Of a stretch of 64,000 nucleotides of DNA, positions 18,229 to 27,992 are shown piece by piece. The notes below the pieces were generated by a model. That model did not search any database and was not told the origin of the DNA. It saw only the letters and a list, made by a program, of their open reading frames with translations. The translations under genes and the position numbers were made by a program. The DNA is from Paenibacillus sp. FJAT-29882. Its GTDB lineage: Bacteria; Bacillota; Bacilli; Bacillales; DSM-1321. The stretch lies in assembly GCF_001510645.1 (NCBI RefSeq), contig NZ_LMVB01000001.1, forward strand, positions 825,854-889,853, in the 5' to 3' direction. Position 1 is the stretch's first letter, and every line of letters starts with the position of its first letter.

Positions 18229-19725
18229 TTACCGGAACTTCTTTAATCCTTCATTTAATTGTTTAGTTTGTTCATACACATTTTTGTATAAATGGTAAAG
18301 TTGTTGATAGACTTCAACATTTTCCGGTACAGGTGTGTATGTTTTAGCAGAGGAGATGAATACATCGGCACATGCTTCTAATGATTCGAACCAATTACAC
18401 CCGTATGCGGCTAGTATTGCTGCTCCGACAGCTGGCCCTTGTTCACTGGATAGTTTGATTATTTTTGCGTTGAAGATGTCAGCTTGAATTTGCAGCCATG
18501 TGTCATTTTTTGCCCCTCCACCGATGGAGATGATCGTATCAATCGTCTTGCCATTTTCGCGGAATATTTCGATCGATTCATGCAAAGAAAAGGTAATGCC
18601 TTCAATGACCGATCGTGCGAAATCCCTTTGTTTATGGGAAGAATCAATCCCGATAAAACTGCCACGTATGTTGGCATCTGCGTGCGGTGTTCGTTCTCCG
18701 ACGAGATATGGGGTAAATAACAGGCCGTTTGCTCCAATCGGAACTTCGTGTAAACAGGCTAGTAGTGATTCAAACGATTCATCTTTGGCAAACGTATCTT
18801 TAAACCAACTTAAACTATGTCCAGCTGCTAATGTTACGCCCATTGTGTAAAAAGTATTTTCTTTGCCGTGATTGAAATAATGGACTTTCCCTTGAAAGTC
18901 ACGATCATTTCGTTCCTCATAAGAAAGGACAACACCTGATGTGCCAATACTGCATAATGTTTTTCCTTCTGAAAGGATGCCTGAACCAATTGCACCACAG
19001 GCATTGTCTGCCCCACCCGCAAATACTTTCGTAGACCGAGCTAAACCGGTTTGTACCGCAATGTCTTCAGTAATAGTACCAACACACTCGTGTGATTCTA
19101 CTAATGGTGGGCAGATAGTACGATCAATCCCGACTAACTGACATAGTTCTTCACTCCACTTTTTCTCCCCAACGTTCAATAAAAGAGTGCCAGCCGCATC
19201 TGAATATTCACTATGTATGAGACCGGTCATTTTATAACGCAAATAATCTTTTGGTAACATAAAAACAGCTGTTTTTTCGAATCTTTCTGGTTCATATTGT
19301 TTAACCCAAAGTAATTTTGGTAATGTAAAGCCTTCTAATGCTTGGTTTTTCGTGATGTCTAACAGACGTTTTTCGCCAATCATATTGTAGATTTCCTTAC
19401 ATTGCTCCGTTGTTCTCGTATCATTCCAAAGAATGGCATGGCGTAAAACGTTATACTCTTCATCTAGTAATACAAGTCCGTGCATTTGTCCGGAATAACT
19501 AATCCCTTGAATTTGTTCGATGTCGCCATCAAATTGCTCGACAAGTTCCTGTAATGCGGCAATTGTTTTTTCTACCCATTCATTCGGGTCTTGTTCACTA
19601 TACCCAGACTGCTCTTGGATTAAAGGATAAGACCTTGTTGTTTCATGACAAACTTCACCGTTTTCATTCATTAATAAAACTTTGACAGCACTCGTACCTA
19701 AATCAATCCCAATTACATAGTTCAT
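18229..19725 (-). CDS. xylB: Xylulokinase
   Basis: Phosphorylates D-xylulose to xylulose-5-phosphate. FGGY kinase, 498 residues, with the N-terminal phosphate loop GIDLGTSAVKVLL, the SYSGQMHGLVLLD substrate motif, ILWNDTRT, GGADNACGAIGSG with the catalytic Asp, and the C-terminal ISIGGGAKNDTWLQIQADIF and GPAVGAAILA motifs. All fit XylB. ATG 19725 follows AAAAGGGTG. It lies 76 bp downstream of xylA, with a GGGTCTGACCC hairpin between them. Confidence 0.96.
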   Translation of the reverse strand: MNYVIGIDLGTSAVKVLLMNENGEVCHETTRSYPLIQEQSGYSEQDPNEWVEKTIAALQELVEQFDGDIEQIQGISYSGQMHGLVLLDEEYNVLRHAILWNDTRTTEQCKEIYNMIGEKRLLDITKNQALEGFTLPKLLWVKQYEPERFEKTAVFMLPKDYLRYKMTGLIHSEYSDAAGTLLLNVGEKKWSEELCQLVGIDRTICPPLVESHECVGTITEDIAVQTGLARSTKVFAGGADNACGAIGSGILSEGKTLCSIGTSGVVLSYEERNDRDFQGKVHYFNHGKENTFYTMGVTLAAGHSLSWFKDTFAKDESFESLLACLHEVPIGANGLLFTPYLVGERTPHADANIRGSFIGIDSSHKQRDFARSVIEGITFSLHESIEIFRENGKTIDTIISIGGGAKNDTWLQIQADIFNAKIIKLSSEQGPAVGAAILAAYGCNWFESLEACADVFISSAKTYTPVPENVEVYQQLYHLYKNVYEQTKQLNEGLKKFR

Positions 19726-19752
19726 GAAAAATCACCCTTTTTTTAAGATAGA

Positions 19753-19790
19753 GGGAGGGTCTGACCCATTCGTTACGAGTCACCCTCCTA
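19753..19790. repeat. Hairpin with GGGTCTGACCC core between xylA and xylB
   Basis: GGAGGGT (19754-19760) pairs with ACCCTCC (19782-19788), with an inner TCGTTACGA palindrome. It shares the GGGTCTGACCC core of the 12900 element. On the xyl transcript it could lower xylB relative to xylA. Confidence 0.55.
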
Positions 19791-19801
19791 ATCTAGTTTA
19801 G

Positions 19802-21136
19802 TTATTTCACACTTACAGTTGCTATTGCATCTAAAATGTACTTATTTAAAATGGCTTTTAAGTATTCTTGTCTACCTGATTTATTTTCAATCGTGTCAAG
19901 TTGCAGGGCATATTGCTCGAGTGTATGGAAGTTTGTTTTTCCTTCAACAATATCAAGTCCAATGCCTTCTGTATAACTGCTGTAACGATCTGCAATAAAA
20001 TTGTCTAGTACTTTATCTTCAATTAAACGCTGAGCGACTTTTGCCCCGATAGCAAAGCTGTCCATGCCAGCAATATGAGAATAGAACAAGTCTTCAGGGT
20101 CAAATGAACCTCTTCTTACTTTCGCGTCAAAGTTTAACCCACCTGATCCAAGACCGCCGTTTTTGAGAATCTCGTACATGGCTAGTGTTGTAGAGTATAA
20201 ATCTGTTGGAAATTCGTCCGTATCCCAACCAAGTAATGTATCACCTTGGTTTGCATCGACTGAACCTAACATCCCATTAATACGTGCTACATGTAATTCA
20301 TGCTCAAATGTATGACCGGCAAGTGTGGCATGGTTCGCTTCAATATTAAATTTGAAATGGTCTTGTAAGCCATATGATTGTAAAAACGAGAGGCTCGTTG
20401 CCACATCAAAATCATATTGATGTTTTGTTGGTTCCTTCGGCTTTGGTTCAATTAAAAATTGCGCGTTAAACCCAATTTCTTTCGAATAATCTAAAGCCAT
20501 ATGGAAGAAACGAGCAAGGTTATCAAGCTCAAGCTTCATGTTTGTGTTTAGCAATGTATCGTATCCTTCACGCCCACCCCAAAACACGTAGTTCTCTGAA
20601 CCTAGTTCTTTACCAACTTCTAAACCTTTCTTCACTTTAGCAGCTGCATAAGCAAATACATCAGCATTTGGCGATGTTGCTGCGCCATGTAACCAACGTG
20701 GGTGGGAGAACATATTCGCTGTATTCCATAATAACTTTGTTTTACTAGTTTTCATATATTCTTTAACCATTGCCACAATTTCATCTAGATTCTTAAATGT
20801 TTCACTTAGTGAATCTGATTCAGGTGCCACGTCAAAATCATGGAAACAGAAGTAGGGAACGTCTAGTTTTTCATAAAATTCAAACGAAGCTTCCACACGT
20901 GCTTTTGCTAAGTCCATTCCGGAAAATTGATTATATGGACGTACCATTGTACTTTGTCCAAATGGATCCGTTCCTTCTCCTGTAAACGTATGCCAATAGG
21001 ATACAGCAAAGCGAAGAACATCTTCCATTTTCTTACCATTGATTGTTTCTTCCGGGTTGTAATATTTATACGCAAAAGAATTCGTAGAGTCTGGACCTTC
21101 ATATTTTACATGATTAACCGTATTAAAATAGCTCAT
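19802..21136 (-). CDS. xylA: Xylose isomerase
   Basis: Converts D-xylose to D-xylulose; class II enzyme of 444 residues. ATG 21136 is preferred, since GGAGGA lies 6-7 nt upstream; ATG 21142 is too close. Visible motifs: [25 protein letters not shown] (catalytic His/Asp), [47 protein letters not shown] (metal Glu), [22 protein letters not shown] and WDTDEFPTD (metal Asp). First gene of the minus-strand xyl operon, under the XylR operator and cre-like sites. Confidence 0.97.
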   Translation of the reverse strand: MSYFNTVNHVKYEGPDSTNSFAYKYYNPEETINGKKMEDVLRFAVSYWHTFTGEGTDPFGQSTMVRPYNQFSGMDLAKARVEASFEFYEKLDVPYFCFHDFDVAPESDSLSETFKNLDEIVAMVKEYMKTSKTKLLWNTANMFSHPRWLHGAATSPNADVFAYAAAKVKKGLEVGKELGSENYVFWGGREGYDTLLNTNMKLELDNLARFFHMALDYSKEIGFNAQFLIEPKPKEPTKHQYDFDVATSLSFLQSYGLQDHFKFNIEANHATLAGHTFEHELHVARINGMLGSVDANQGDTLLGWDTDEFPTDLYSTTLAMYEILKNGGLGSGGLNFDAKVRRGSFDPEDLFYSHIAGMDSFAIGAKVAQRLIEDKVLDNFIADRYSSYTEGIGLDIVEGKTNFHTLEQYALQLDTIENKSGRQEYLKAILNKYILDAIATVSVK

Positions 21137-21179
21137 TTTCATTCCTCCAAAATAGTTTTCATATATTTATTAGTATCAT

Positions 21180-21206
21180 TGAAAACGGTTAATGGTATCG
21201 TTTTCA
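21180..21206 (-). promoter_or_regulatory. cre-like inverted repeat in the xylA leader
   Basis: TGAAAACG (21180-21187) and CGTTTTCA (21199-21206) face each other. On the minus strand TGAAAACGATACCA (21206-21193) differs from the cre consensus at one position. It probably mediates CcpA repression of xylAB. Confidence 0.55.
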
Positions 21207-21219
21207 ACTTTATATTTGC

Positions 21220-21248
21220 ATTGTATCAGCAATAACTTAGTTTGTCTA
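21220..21248 (-). promoter_or_regulatory. xylA promoter
   Basis: Minus strand: TAGACA (21248-21243), 17-bp spacer, TACAAT (21225-21220). The -35 lies inside the XylR operator, so bound repressor blocks polymerase. Confidence 0.65.
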
Positions 21249-21264
21249 TCGAATGAACTAAGTT
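21234..21264. promoter_or_regulatory. XylR operator
   Basis: Inverted repeat AACTTAGTT (21234-21242) and AACTAAGTT (21256-21264) in the divergent xylA-xylR region, similar to known Bacillus xyl operators built on TTAGTTTG half-sites. It overlaps the xylA promoter. xylR has a candidate -10 TATAAA at 21287-21292. Confidence 0.75.
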
Positions 21265-21338
21265 TTTCTTTTTCTTTTTAATATGGTATAAATAGAGTAA
21301 AGAAACCGTTTTAGATCGTTAATTTGAGGAGAAATGAT

Positions 21339-22511
21339 ATGACTTGGAATCAACAATTAGTAAAAGTAAATAATAAATCAAAAGTATTAGAAACGATTAA
21401 GGAACAAGCTCCATTATCCCGTGCGGATATCTCACAACAACTAGGATTAACGAAAGGCACGATTTCCTCATTAGTTAATGAGTTATTAGCTGAAAACATT
21501 TGTTATGAGACTGGGCCTGGTGTATCTAGCGGTGGCAGACGTCCAGTTATGCTGCTCTTTAATGAACGTGCCGGATACGCGATCGGAATCGATTTAGGTG
21601 TGAATTATATATTAGGGGTGCTAACTGATCTTTCAGGAAATATAGTCAGTGAGAAGATGAAGACGATCAATAATATGGACTATGATATGGCCATGATGGC
21701 GATAAAAAAGATGATTCAATTCTTACTAGATTCTGCACCAACGAGCCATTATGGTGTTGTAGGGATTGGTATTGCTGTACCTGGGATTGTCAATAATGGG
21801 GGAGACCATATATTGCTCGCACCTAATTTAGGTTGGAAAAATATCCATTTAAAACAAGAGATTGAAAAGGAATATAACCTACCTGTTGTAATCGAGAATG
21901 AAGCAAACGCTGGTGCATATGGAGAAAAGCGTTTTGGAGCAGGAAAAGAATTTGAAAATCTTATCTATTTAAGTGCTGGAATCGGTCTTGGTGTAGGGTT
22001 TATTTTGAATAATGAATTGTATCGAGGAGCGGAAGGGTTTTCGGGAGAAATGGGCCATATGATTATTGATATACATGGTAAAGAATGCAGCTGTGGAAGT
22101 GCAGGATGCTGGGAGTTGTATGCATCCGAACAAGCATTATTAAACCAAGCCAAGGACGTAAAATCAATCAATCAAGCAGAGTTAAACTTGGAATCATTAG
22201 TTCAACTAGCAACAGAAAATGAGGAAATAAACTCTTTATTTGCTCAAATTGGTAGATACTTAGGCTTTGGACTGACGAATATTATTAATACGTTTAATCC
22301 ACAACAAATCATTATTGGAAATCGATTAGCACTGGCAAAAGACTTAATCGTGCAACCAATCGCCGATGTTGTCGAACGTCATTCATTAAGACATAATCAA
22401 ACCAACTTAAAAATAAGCTTTGCAGAATTAACCAACTATTCATCGGCACTAGGTGTTTCGGCCTATACAACCGAATTTTTCTTGAAATCAGATTTACAAG
22501 AATCTAAATAA
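21339..22511 (+). CDS. xylR: Xylose repressor, ROK family
   Basis: 390 residues from ATG 21339 behind GAGGAGA. N-terminal winged helix-turn-helix (LSRADISQQLGLTKGTISSLVNELL, about residues 29-53), then a ROK sugar-kinase-like domain with GIDLGVNYILGVLTD, VGIGIAVPGIV, ENEANAGAYGEK and the zinc-site CSCGSAGCWE. XylR binds the operator in the absence of xylose. It is transcribed divergently from xylA, the classic Bacillus layout. Confidence 0.94.
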   Translation: MTWNQQLVKVNNKSKVLETIKEQAPLSRADISQQLGLTKGTISSLVNELLAENICYETGPGVSSGGRRPVMLLFNERAGYAIGIDLGVNYILGVLTDLSGNIVSEKMKTINNMDYDMAMMAIKKMIQFLLDSAPTSHYGVVGIGIAVPGIVNNGGDHILLAPNLGWKNIHLKQEIEKEYNLPVVIENEANAGAYGEKRFGAGKEFENLIYLSAGIGLGVGFILNNELYRGAEGFSGEMGHMIIDIHGKECSCGSAGCWELYASEQALLNQAKDVKSINQAELNLESLVQLATENEEINSLFAQIGRYLGFGLTNIINTFNPQQIIIGNRLALAKDLIVQPIADVVERHSLRHNQTNLKISFAELTNYSSALGVSAYTTEFFLKSDLQESK

Positions 22512-22560
22512 AAAGTTTACATGTTCTTGAAAAGAAATTGAAACGGGTCCGATTTAATGA

Positions 22561-22587
22561 AAAGTCCTTATAAAAAAGGGCTTTTTT
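22561..22587 (+). terminator. Terminator of xylR
   Basis: AAAGTCCTT (22561-22569) pairs with AAGGGCTTT (22576-22584, one wobble), then a T run. Confidence 0.7.
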
Positions 22588-22660
22588 ATTTAACCTATTA
22601 TCTAGCAGGGGAAATTATGAGGTAGTGTATAAAACTGTGATTAAACATATTACTTTGGTG

Positions 22661-22682
22661 AAGCTTGTCTTAAGACAAGCTT
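22661..22682. repeat. Perfect 22-bp palindrome
   Basis: AAGCTTGTCTT followed by its exact reverse complement. There is no T run, so it is more like an operator or element end than a terminator. The remaining bases of 22588-23054 show no gene; the last 20 hold the ribosome binding site AATGGAGGG of the next gene. Confidence 0.5.
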
Positions 22683-23054
22683 ATACTACGGTGAATCTGA
22701 TAAACACTATAGTCTCTAAGTTTTCATGAGCATTAATGAACCGCTGGATGAAGAGAACGCGAGTTTCCTTTGCTATGATATAGTTCAAGCTTGTATTCCA
22801 ACTAGCTCATGTGAAATCTCTATATAATAGAAAATTATGAAAAATCAAAATATTTGCAATACAACGAGAGAGTTATATACTATATTTATCGGATTCTTGG
22901 AGTCGCTATTATTAGCAGAATAGGAGGAAGTATGTTTTCAACAACAAAAAAGTAGCTTTGCAGAAGGGGGATTAGAAATTAGGGGGAAATTCCGAGTTTA
23001 AGGACAGCAACACACAACAAAACGGTTGTAAAAATAAGAAAATGGAGGGATTCT

Positions 23055-26000
23055 ATGAAAATTGGTAAAAGGAATACCAATACTGTTCTTTCAATAATTT
23101 TGTTACTAGGACTTCTTTGTGGTAGCTCTTTTGTCTCGGCCTCTAGTAATAGTGATGATGATCTAGTATATTCTGCACAAGCAAATAGGCATAATGATAC
23201 TGCAAAAATAACGAAAAATATGAAAGCGCTTCCTAAGGTGAAAGAGATTCCGTATGGAGAGGGAATGACTTTCCATAGCGAACCGACTTCTATTAGTCAT
23301 CCATTTAGCTCGATGTATAGTTCTAGCGGTCGTGTAGACATTTGGAATGACTATGGCTATGAGGAAAAAGAGTTTTTCATGTCAGGTAAAGCAAATGTAT
23401 ATGACATTAATAAAAAAGATGACCCATCCATAAAATCATTAGGCAATGATTATACAACAAGGCTACTAGTAAGATTCCCCAAGGATGCATCTAAATTCTC
23501 TGGTCGAGTTTATGTAGATATTTTAAATGCTTCTAGCGGTGTAGATTTGGAAGATACTTTTGGCAGAAGCTATGATTGGTACATGAACGAGGGGCATGCC
23601 TATATTGGGATTACTTCGAAAACTGATACGATTAATGCACTAAAGAAATTCGATAGTAACAGATATGCAGATTTAAACTGGAAAGTAAATGGAGTAGATG
23701 AAAACGGGCTGGTTTGGGATATGATTTCTCAACTAGGTACTAAGCTTCGAGACAAAAGTGCAGGTGATATATTGGGTGGCCTAGACCCGAAATATGTGTA
23801 TTTATCCGGTCAAAGTCAATCAGGTTTTTATTTGAATACGTACATCACATTATTTGATGATTTCCTGAAAAAATCCAATAAAAGAAAGCCATTGTTTGAC
23901 GGCTATTTGAATTTAGTAGGACCTGGAACAACCAATGTACGTTCGAATGGACCGAAGCCATCTGTTACATATTCAGAAACGAGTGTTCCATATATCGTGA
24001 TTATGTCTGAATTTGAACACCGGTTTGGAAGCTTAACAGAATATCCTGAGTATGAAAGAAAAAAAGACTCAAATTCTAAGAAAAATAAGTTTAGATTCTA
24101 TGAGGTTGCAGGTACTCCTCATACTGATCCTACACTCGCAGTTATTCCCAATAGCGCTGAAATTGCTCTTGGTAACGGGAAGGGCAGACCACCCAAGGAG
24201 TATGATGCGGGACATTATGAAAGCGATTTAAATCTTCAGATATTTGTGAATGCTGCCCAAGAAAACATGCATAAATGGGTAACGAAAGGGATACCTGCTC
24301 CATCTGCTCAAGGCAAATGGATCGATTACAAAAAGACTAAAACGAAAGGGAAAACATTATATACTCCTAAAACGGATGAACACGGAAATGCATTAGGTGG
24401 AATCCGTGCACCGATGATGGAGTATCCAATTGCAACGTATTATGCGAGCAGAAATGGATTGCCTTTTGAGACAAATGGAAGCATGGTATTTTTTACAGCA
24501 GATAAAATAGCAAAATTATATCCTGATTTTGAAAAAGATTATAAAAAGCCATTCATAAAACAAGCAAAAAAACTATTGGATACAGGTTATATTTTACAAG
24601 AAGGCTATGACAAACTAGTAAATTATGTGAATGAAAAGAAAGGCTTCGGCGGACCAGATGCTGAGAAAATTTCCGCTATAGCGAATGCTAAGCCAACAAA
24701 GATTGTAGAAAAAACGTTTGATCATGAAGCGATTGGTTTTCATCCAGAAAAACAACCCGATGTAGAGGCGAATCCAAATCTAAGTCATCCATATAATTCG
24801 ATGCTGTCATCTGTCGGTTCTGTAGATATATGGGGAGATTATGATTATACAGAAAAGGAATTTTTTCTTTCTGGTAATGCCAATGTGTATGAGGTTGGCA
24901 AAATTGAAGGCAATGATGTTCCGACGATTAAGAGTGGACCTCATGATTATACAAATCGGATCATCGTTCGTATGCCTAAGAATATGAAGAATTTTTCGGG
25001 TGCTGTTTATATCGATATTCTAAATGCATCCAATAATTCGGATATGGAAGATACATGGAGAAGAAGCTGGGAATATTACATGCAAAATGGCCATGGTTAT
25101 ATAGGCATTACATCTAAAAATGTCAATGTTTCAGCGCTGAAAAAATTTGATCCTGTAAGATATGCAGACATTGATTGGGGTGCTGATCAGGCTGGTGAAT
25201 ATGAAAACGGATTATTCTGGGATATGTTATCGCAGCTTGGCGTCGCTTTACATGATGACGAACAAAGCGCACAAATCCTTGGAAAAAAACCAGACTTTGT
25301 TTTCCTTGGCGGGCAAAGCCAATCTGGAATGTATCTGAATACTTATACAAATACCTTCCAGCCATACTTATATGATGCAAAAAAGAAAGAATACTTGTTT
25401 GATGGATACTATAACTGGGTAGGTCCGAGACCGACTTCTTTGACACCACCTTTACAACCAGTGCCAAGTACAAATGAAAACAGTCCACAAACCATCTTTA
25501 AGGCAATGGGTGTTCCAAACATTGCTATTATGTCTCAAGCGGAATTTAAGGCTAAAGAAGCGAATCCTTCTACTTATAAGTCAAAAAAGGATCAAAACAG
25601 TGAGTATGATATTTTTAGACTATATGAAGTAGCGTCGACGCCTCACTCAGATGCGATATCGCCGATTATTCCAAATAATGATGCGATTGTTAAGGCTGGG
25701 GCAAAAGCTAGACTATACCCAACTAGTCCATTACCTAATACGATTAAGAGTGATTTGCACATTGATATGTTTGTAAGTGGGGCATTGCAAAACTTGTATG
25801 ATTATGCTATTGCTAAAAAGGCTAATCTACATGCAGATCCTAAGAAGTACTTCCCGTCTGCCGACGATCGATGGGTAAATATAGATCCTGCAACAGGAAA
25901 ATTCACAAGAGATGTGCATGGCAATGTAGTAGGTGGAATTCGTCATCCTCTCGCTGATCACCCACTGGCTATTTATATGGTAGAAAGTGATTTTATGACA

Positions 26001-26171
26001 ATGTTTACTAACGAAAAGTTAAAGAATCTATATGGCACAAGAGAAAACTGGGTAGCTAAGATGAACGCTTCTGTCGATCAATTACTTGCAGAGGATTTAA
26101 TCCCACAAACAGTTGCCGCCTCGTATAAGAAAGTCATTGCTGAGAATACAAGCCCTTGGAATCAACAATAA
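23055..26171 (+). CDS. Secreted double-domain alpha/beta hydrolase (Abhydrolase_10-like), 1038 residues
   Basis: A Sec signal peptide (MKIGKRN, hydrophobic core, cut near VSASS at about residue 30) leads to two tandem homologous domains of about 480-500 residues. Each starts HP(F/Y).SM..S.G.VDIW and has a nucleophile-elbow-like GQSQSG with Ser254 and Ser755, exactly 501 residues apart. Each also has a candidate catalytic His in EVAGTPHTD (His356) and EVASTPHSD (His864). Both copies therefore look catalytically complete. The type resembles the Abhydrolase_10 domain family, usually a single domain. The substrate is unknown; an ester in plant or polymer material is plausible. Monocistronic, ATG 23055 after AATGGAGGG, terminator behind. 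Family call moderate, duplication certain. Confidence 0.75.
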   Translation: MKIGKRNTNTVLSIILLLGLLCGSSFVSASSNSDDDLVYSAQANRHNDTAKITKNMKALPKVKEIPYGEGMTFHSEPTSISHPFSSMYSSSGRVDIWNDYGYEEKEFFMSGKANVYDINKKDDPSIKSLGNDYTTRLLVRFPKDASKFSGRVYVDILNASSGVDLEDTFGRSYDWYMNEGHAYIGITSKTDTINALKKFDSNRYADLNWKVNGVDENGLVWDMISQLGTKLRDKSAGDILGGLDPKYVYLSGQSQSGFYLNTYITLFDDFLKKSNKRKPLFDGYLNLVGPGTTNVRSNGPKPSVTYSETSVPYIVIMSEFEHRFGSLTEYPEYERKKDSNSKKNKFRFYEVAGTPHTDPTLAVIPNSAEIALGNGKGRPPKEYDAGHYESDLNLQIFVNAAQENMHKWVTKGIPAPSAQGKWIDYKKTKTKGKTLYTPKTDEHGNALGGIRAPMMEYPIATYYASRNGLPFETNGSMVFFTADKIAKLYPDFEKDYKKPFIKQAKKLLDTGYILQEGYDKLVNYVNEKKGFGGPDAEKISAIANAKPTKIVEKTFDHEAIGFHPEKQPDVEANPNLSHPYNSMLSSVGSVDIWGDYDYTEKEFFLSGNANVYEVGKIEGNDVPTIKSGPHDYTNRIIVRMPKNMKNFSGAVYIDILNASNNSDMEDTWRRSWEYYMQNGHGYIGITSKNVNVSALKKFDPVRYADIDWGADQAGEYENGLFWDMLSQLGVALHDDEQSAQILGKKPDFVFLGGQSQSGMYLNTYTNTFQPYLYDAKKKEYLFDGYYNWVGPRPTSLTPPLQPVPSTNENSPQTIFKAMGVPNIAIMSQAEFKAKEANPSTYKSKKDQNSEYDIFRLYEVASTPHSDAISPIIPNNDAIVKAGAKARLYPTSPLPNTIKSDLHIDMFVSGALQNLYDYAIAKKANLHADPKKYFPSADDRWVNIDPATGKFTRDVHGNVVGGIRHPLADHPLAIYMVESDFMTMFTNEKLKNLYGTRENWVAKMNASVDQLLAEDLIPQTVAASYKKVIAENTSPWNQQ

Positions 26172-26184
26172 AATGGTATCGTAA

Positions 26185-26231
26185 CAAATGCTCGGAGTGC
26201 CAGGTTTTGGGTGTTTCGAGCATTTGTTTTT
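26185..26231 (+). terminator. Terminator of the double hydrolase gene
   Basis: CAAATGCTCG (26185-26194) pairs perfectly with CGAGCATTTG (26217-26226), then TTTTT. The rest of 26232-26506 holds nothing recognisable. Confidence 0.8.
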
Positions 26232-26506
26232 GCCGATGAAATGGAATAAAAAGGTCCATGAGCGTCTGATCCCAACCCAATGATGAAAAAGGTTCAGGTT
26301 CTCAATTTGTATCACTTTATGAAGGCGGCGGTGCGGAGCTGATTTTGCAAAGTCTCGCCCTTTGCCACAGAAAAGAGCGTTATTACTTTGTTCTTAACTT
26401 CTATTACCTAAAATATTATTTAGATAGGAAAGTTTAAAAGGCATTTAGCTAAATAATCACAATATACTTAATTAAAGGAAGGGAATATTTAAGAAAGTAG
26501 GTGTAG

Positions 26507-26764
26507 TTGTTGGATAGTAGACAAAAAAAGGCGATTGTTATTGCAGGTTTATTTGGCATTATCTTAACAATAGCTATTCTTTGTGTTTACCTAACTTCGC
26601 CAAAAGAAAAAGTGGAAGAAAAGCCTGTTACTCAAGTTGAAGTACTGGAAAAAGTTCATACAGATGGAACAACGATGCCGGCGTCTGAGGACTTATTGGC
26701 AGAAGAACAGATAGAAGGTGAACCGGCTTATATTTCTGAGGATGTGGTAACGAATAAGGAATAA
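26507..26764 (+). CDS. Small single-pass membrane protein, paralogue of 14992-15249
   Basis: 84-85 residues, TTG start at 26507 or 26510. Membrane helix KAIVIAGLFGIILTIAILCVYL, then TSPKEKVEEKPV and an acidic tail with GTTMPASED. About two-thirds identical to the copy at 14992, including the upstream AAGAAAGTAGGTGT and A/T stretches, so the duplication included the leader. Function unknown. A terminator follows 9 bases after the stop; in the other copy this terminator has decayed. Confidence 0.75.
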   Translation: MLDSRQKKAIVIAGLFGIILTIAILCVYLTSPKEKVEEKPVTQVEVLEKVHTDGTTMPASEDLLAEEQIEGEPAYISEDVVTNKE

Positions 26765-26772
26765 AAATAAAA

Positions 26773-26812
26773 GGACTGGCCAGATGTGTAATTACTGGTC
26801 AGTTCTTTTTTT
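26773..26812 (+). terminator. Terminator after the small membrane protein
   Basis: ACTGGCCAG (26775-26783) pairs with CTGGTCAGT (26795-26803, one wobble), then a run of T to 26812. Confidence 0.8.
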
Positions 26813-26890
26813 CAAATATGGAATTGTAATAACGGGTTGAGTTGTATGGAAGAAATCATAAGGCTCTTTTACATACGTAATATTCGGATT

Positions 26891-27290
26891 GTTGAACTCC
26901 CCACCACTTAATTTCCAACGAAATTTGAAGTGGGGGATTCCTGTGAACACCCGTGTATCCACCAGTTATTGAGCAGGCTCTACTCGTAGTCCCTACGGTG
27001 AAAACTTTTAGAATCTTGTACGTTGGACTCACGGCACGCTATGCTCTGCTTGGTTTTCACTACTTCGATACGTGCGGAGCGATTAGAACGTTGAAGATTT
27101 TACGCAACAGACGATTTTCCTGTTGCAACCTCCTATCTTCAGTTTTCAAAGAGCATTTGTACAAATATAGAACAGAACAAACACTCGTGTTGTTCAACGG
27201 TTTAGGCTAACGCCGACCGAAATTCATCTCCCACCTACTCATTGGGGAATGCCCTTCACATTCGTTGAGGAAGGAGTCTTCTTTCGGGAA
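26891..27290 (-). mobile_element. IS200/IS605-type relic without transposase, with a structured omega-RNA-like end
   Basis: On the minus strand it opens with a CCTTC/GAAGG hairpin (27253-27274) and a GTAGGTGGGAGATGAA motif (27238-27223). The motif is shared with the relics at 27993 and 55376 and is familiar from IS605-type left ends. It closes with a long hairpin (26899-26935, CCCCACCACTT against AAGTGGGGG around GAAATT). Just inside that end are compact hairpins such as CGTAG-GGAC-TACG and GAGC-CT-GCTC, plus a GTGAAAAC/GTTTTCAC pairing. This layout fits the 3' end of a tnpB gene and its guide RNA. No tnpA or tnpB frame remains. Family call from memory of such ends; moderate. Confidence 0.5.
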
Positions 27291-27797
27291 ATGATAAAAA
27301 TTGTTTTGATCATAATGTTCTAGTTGTCGCTCGTATACCTAGATTCTGGCTCGTAATCTTGTTCAGCGGTATCGATGGCTTGAATATCATGTAATTCTTC
27401 CTTGCATTTTTTCCATATTATTCATGGTTATGATTGATACTATAAGGGTACATGATTGTTAAAGGTTCCGTTATTTGTCCTAGTATCAGAATTTTGTCGA
27501 AAAGTTTTAAAGGAGTGCTTAGGTTAATATGATAAAATGGTAAAATAATTGATTAATAGGATTTGAAGGTTAATTGTTTGTTGCTAGTTTTATGGAGGGA
27601 ATAAGAATATGTAGGGAATGGGGGAAGCTCGCGTTATGATGCGAACGTGAAAGACCATTTTCTAGTTTCTTATGAAATGAGAAGAGGTCGTCCCAAACGA
27701 CTATATACCTGTTTATATTACGTGAAAGTAAATGGTGTATAGAGAGTCAGATCCTTCTGGGACAACTTTTTCGTACATATACGAGGGAGAATTTATC
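27291..27797. other. Intergenic region, about 500 bp, no convincing gene
   Basis: On the minus strand an unstarted frame (stop at 27322-27320, open back to about 27420) reads WKKCKEELHDIQAIDTAEQD and may be a decayed gene end. Otherwise A/T-rich, with the leader of the small gene at 27798. Confidence 0.3.
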
Positions 27798-27941
27798 ATG
27801 GATGCAAGTATAACAAAGGAAGATTTTTATCACATTCTCAAAGAAGCTTTTGACAAAGGAGAATCGGAGGGGGATGTAACAGTCAATGAGTTAGTAGAAG
27901 AATTGACTTTAAAACTCCAGGCAATATTACTAGAGGCATAA
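27798..27941 (+). CDS. Small acidic protein, 47 residues, unknown
   Basis: ATG 27798 follows GAGGGAGAATTTATC, which favours this start over the longer frame from 27732. The product is acidic and predicted helical (TKEDFYHILKEAFDKGESEG, then VNELVEELTLKLQAILLEA). It resembles the many short helical proteins of Bacillaceae with no assigned function. The nearest terminator is 160 bp downstream at 28102. Confidence 0.5.
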   Translation: MDASITKEDFYHILKEAFDKGESEGDVTVNELVEELTLKLQAILLEA

Positions 27942-27992
27942 GGAAGATATAGTGAATTTGTATCATTATTTATCTGAATTTTAAAATATCAT

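Noticed and set aside
26953-27210. 85-codon plus-strand frame
   Set aside because: It falls in the structured IS605 relic, has no ribosome binding site and a Cys-rich unnatural composition.
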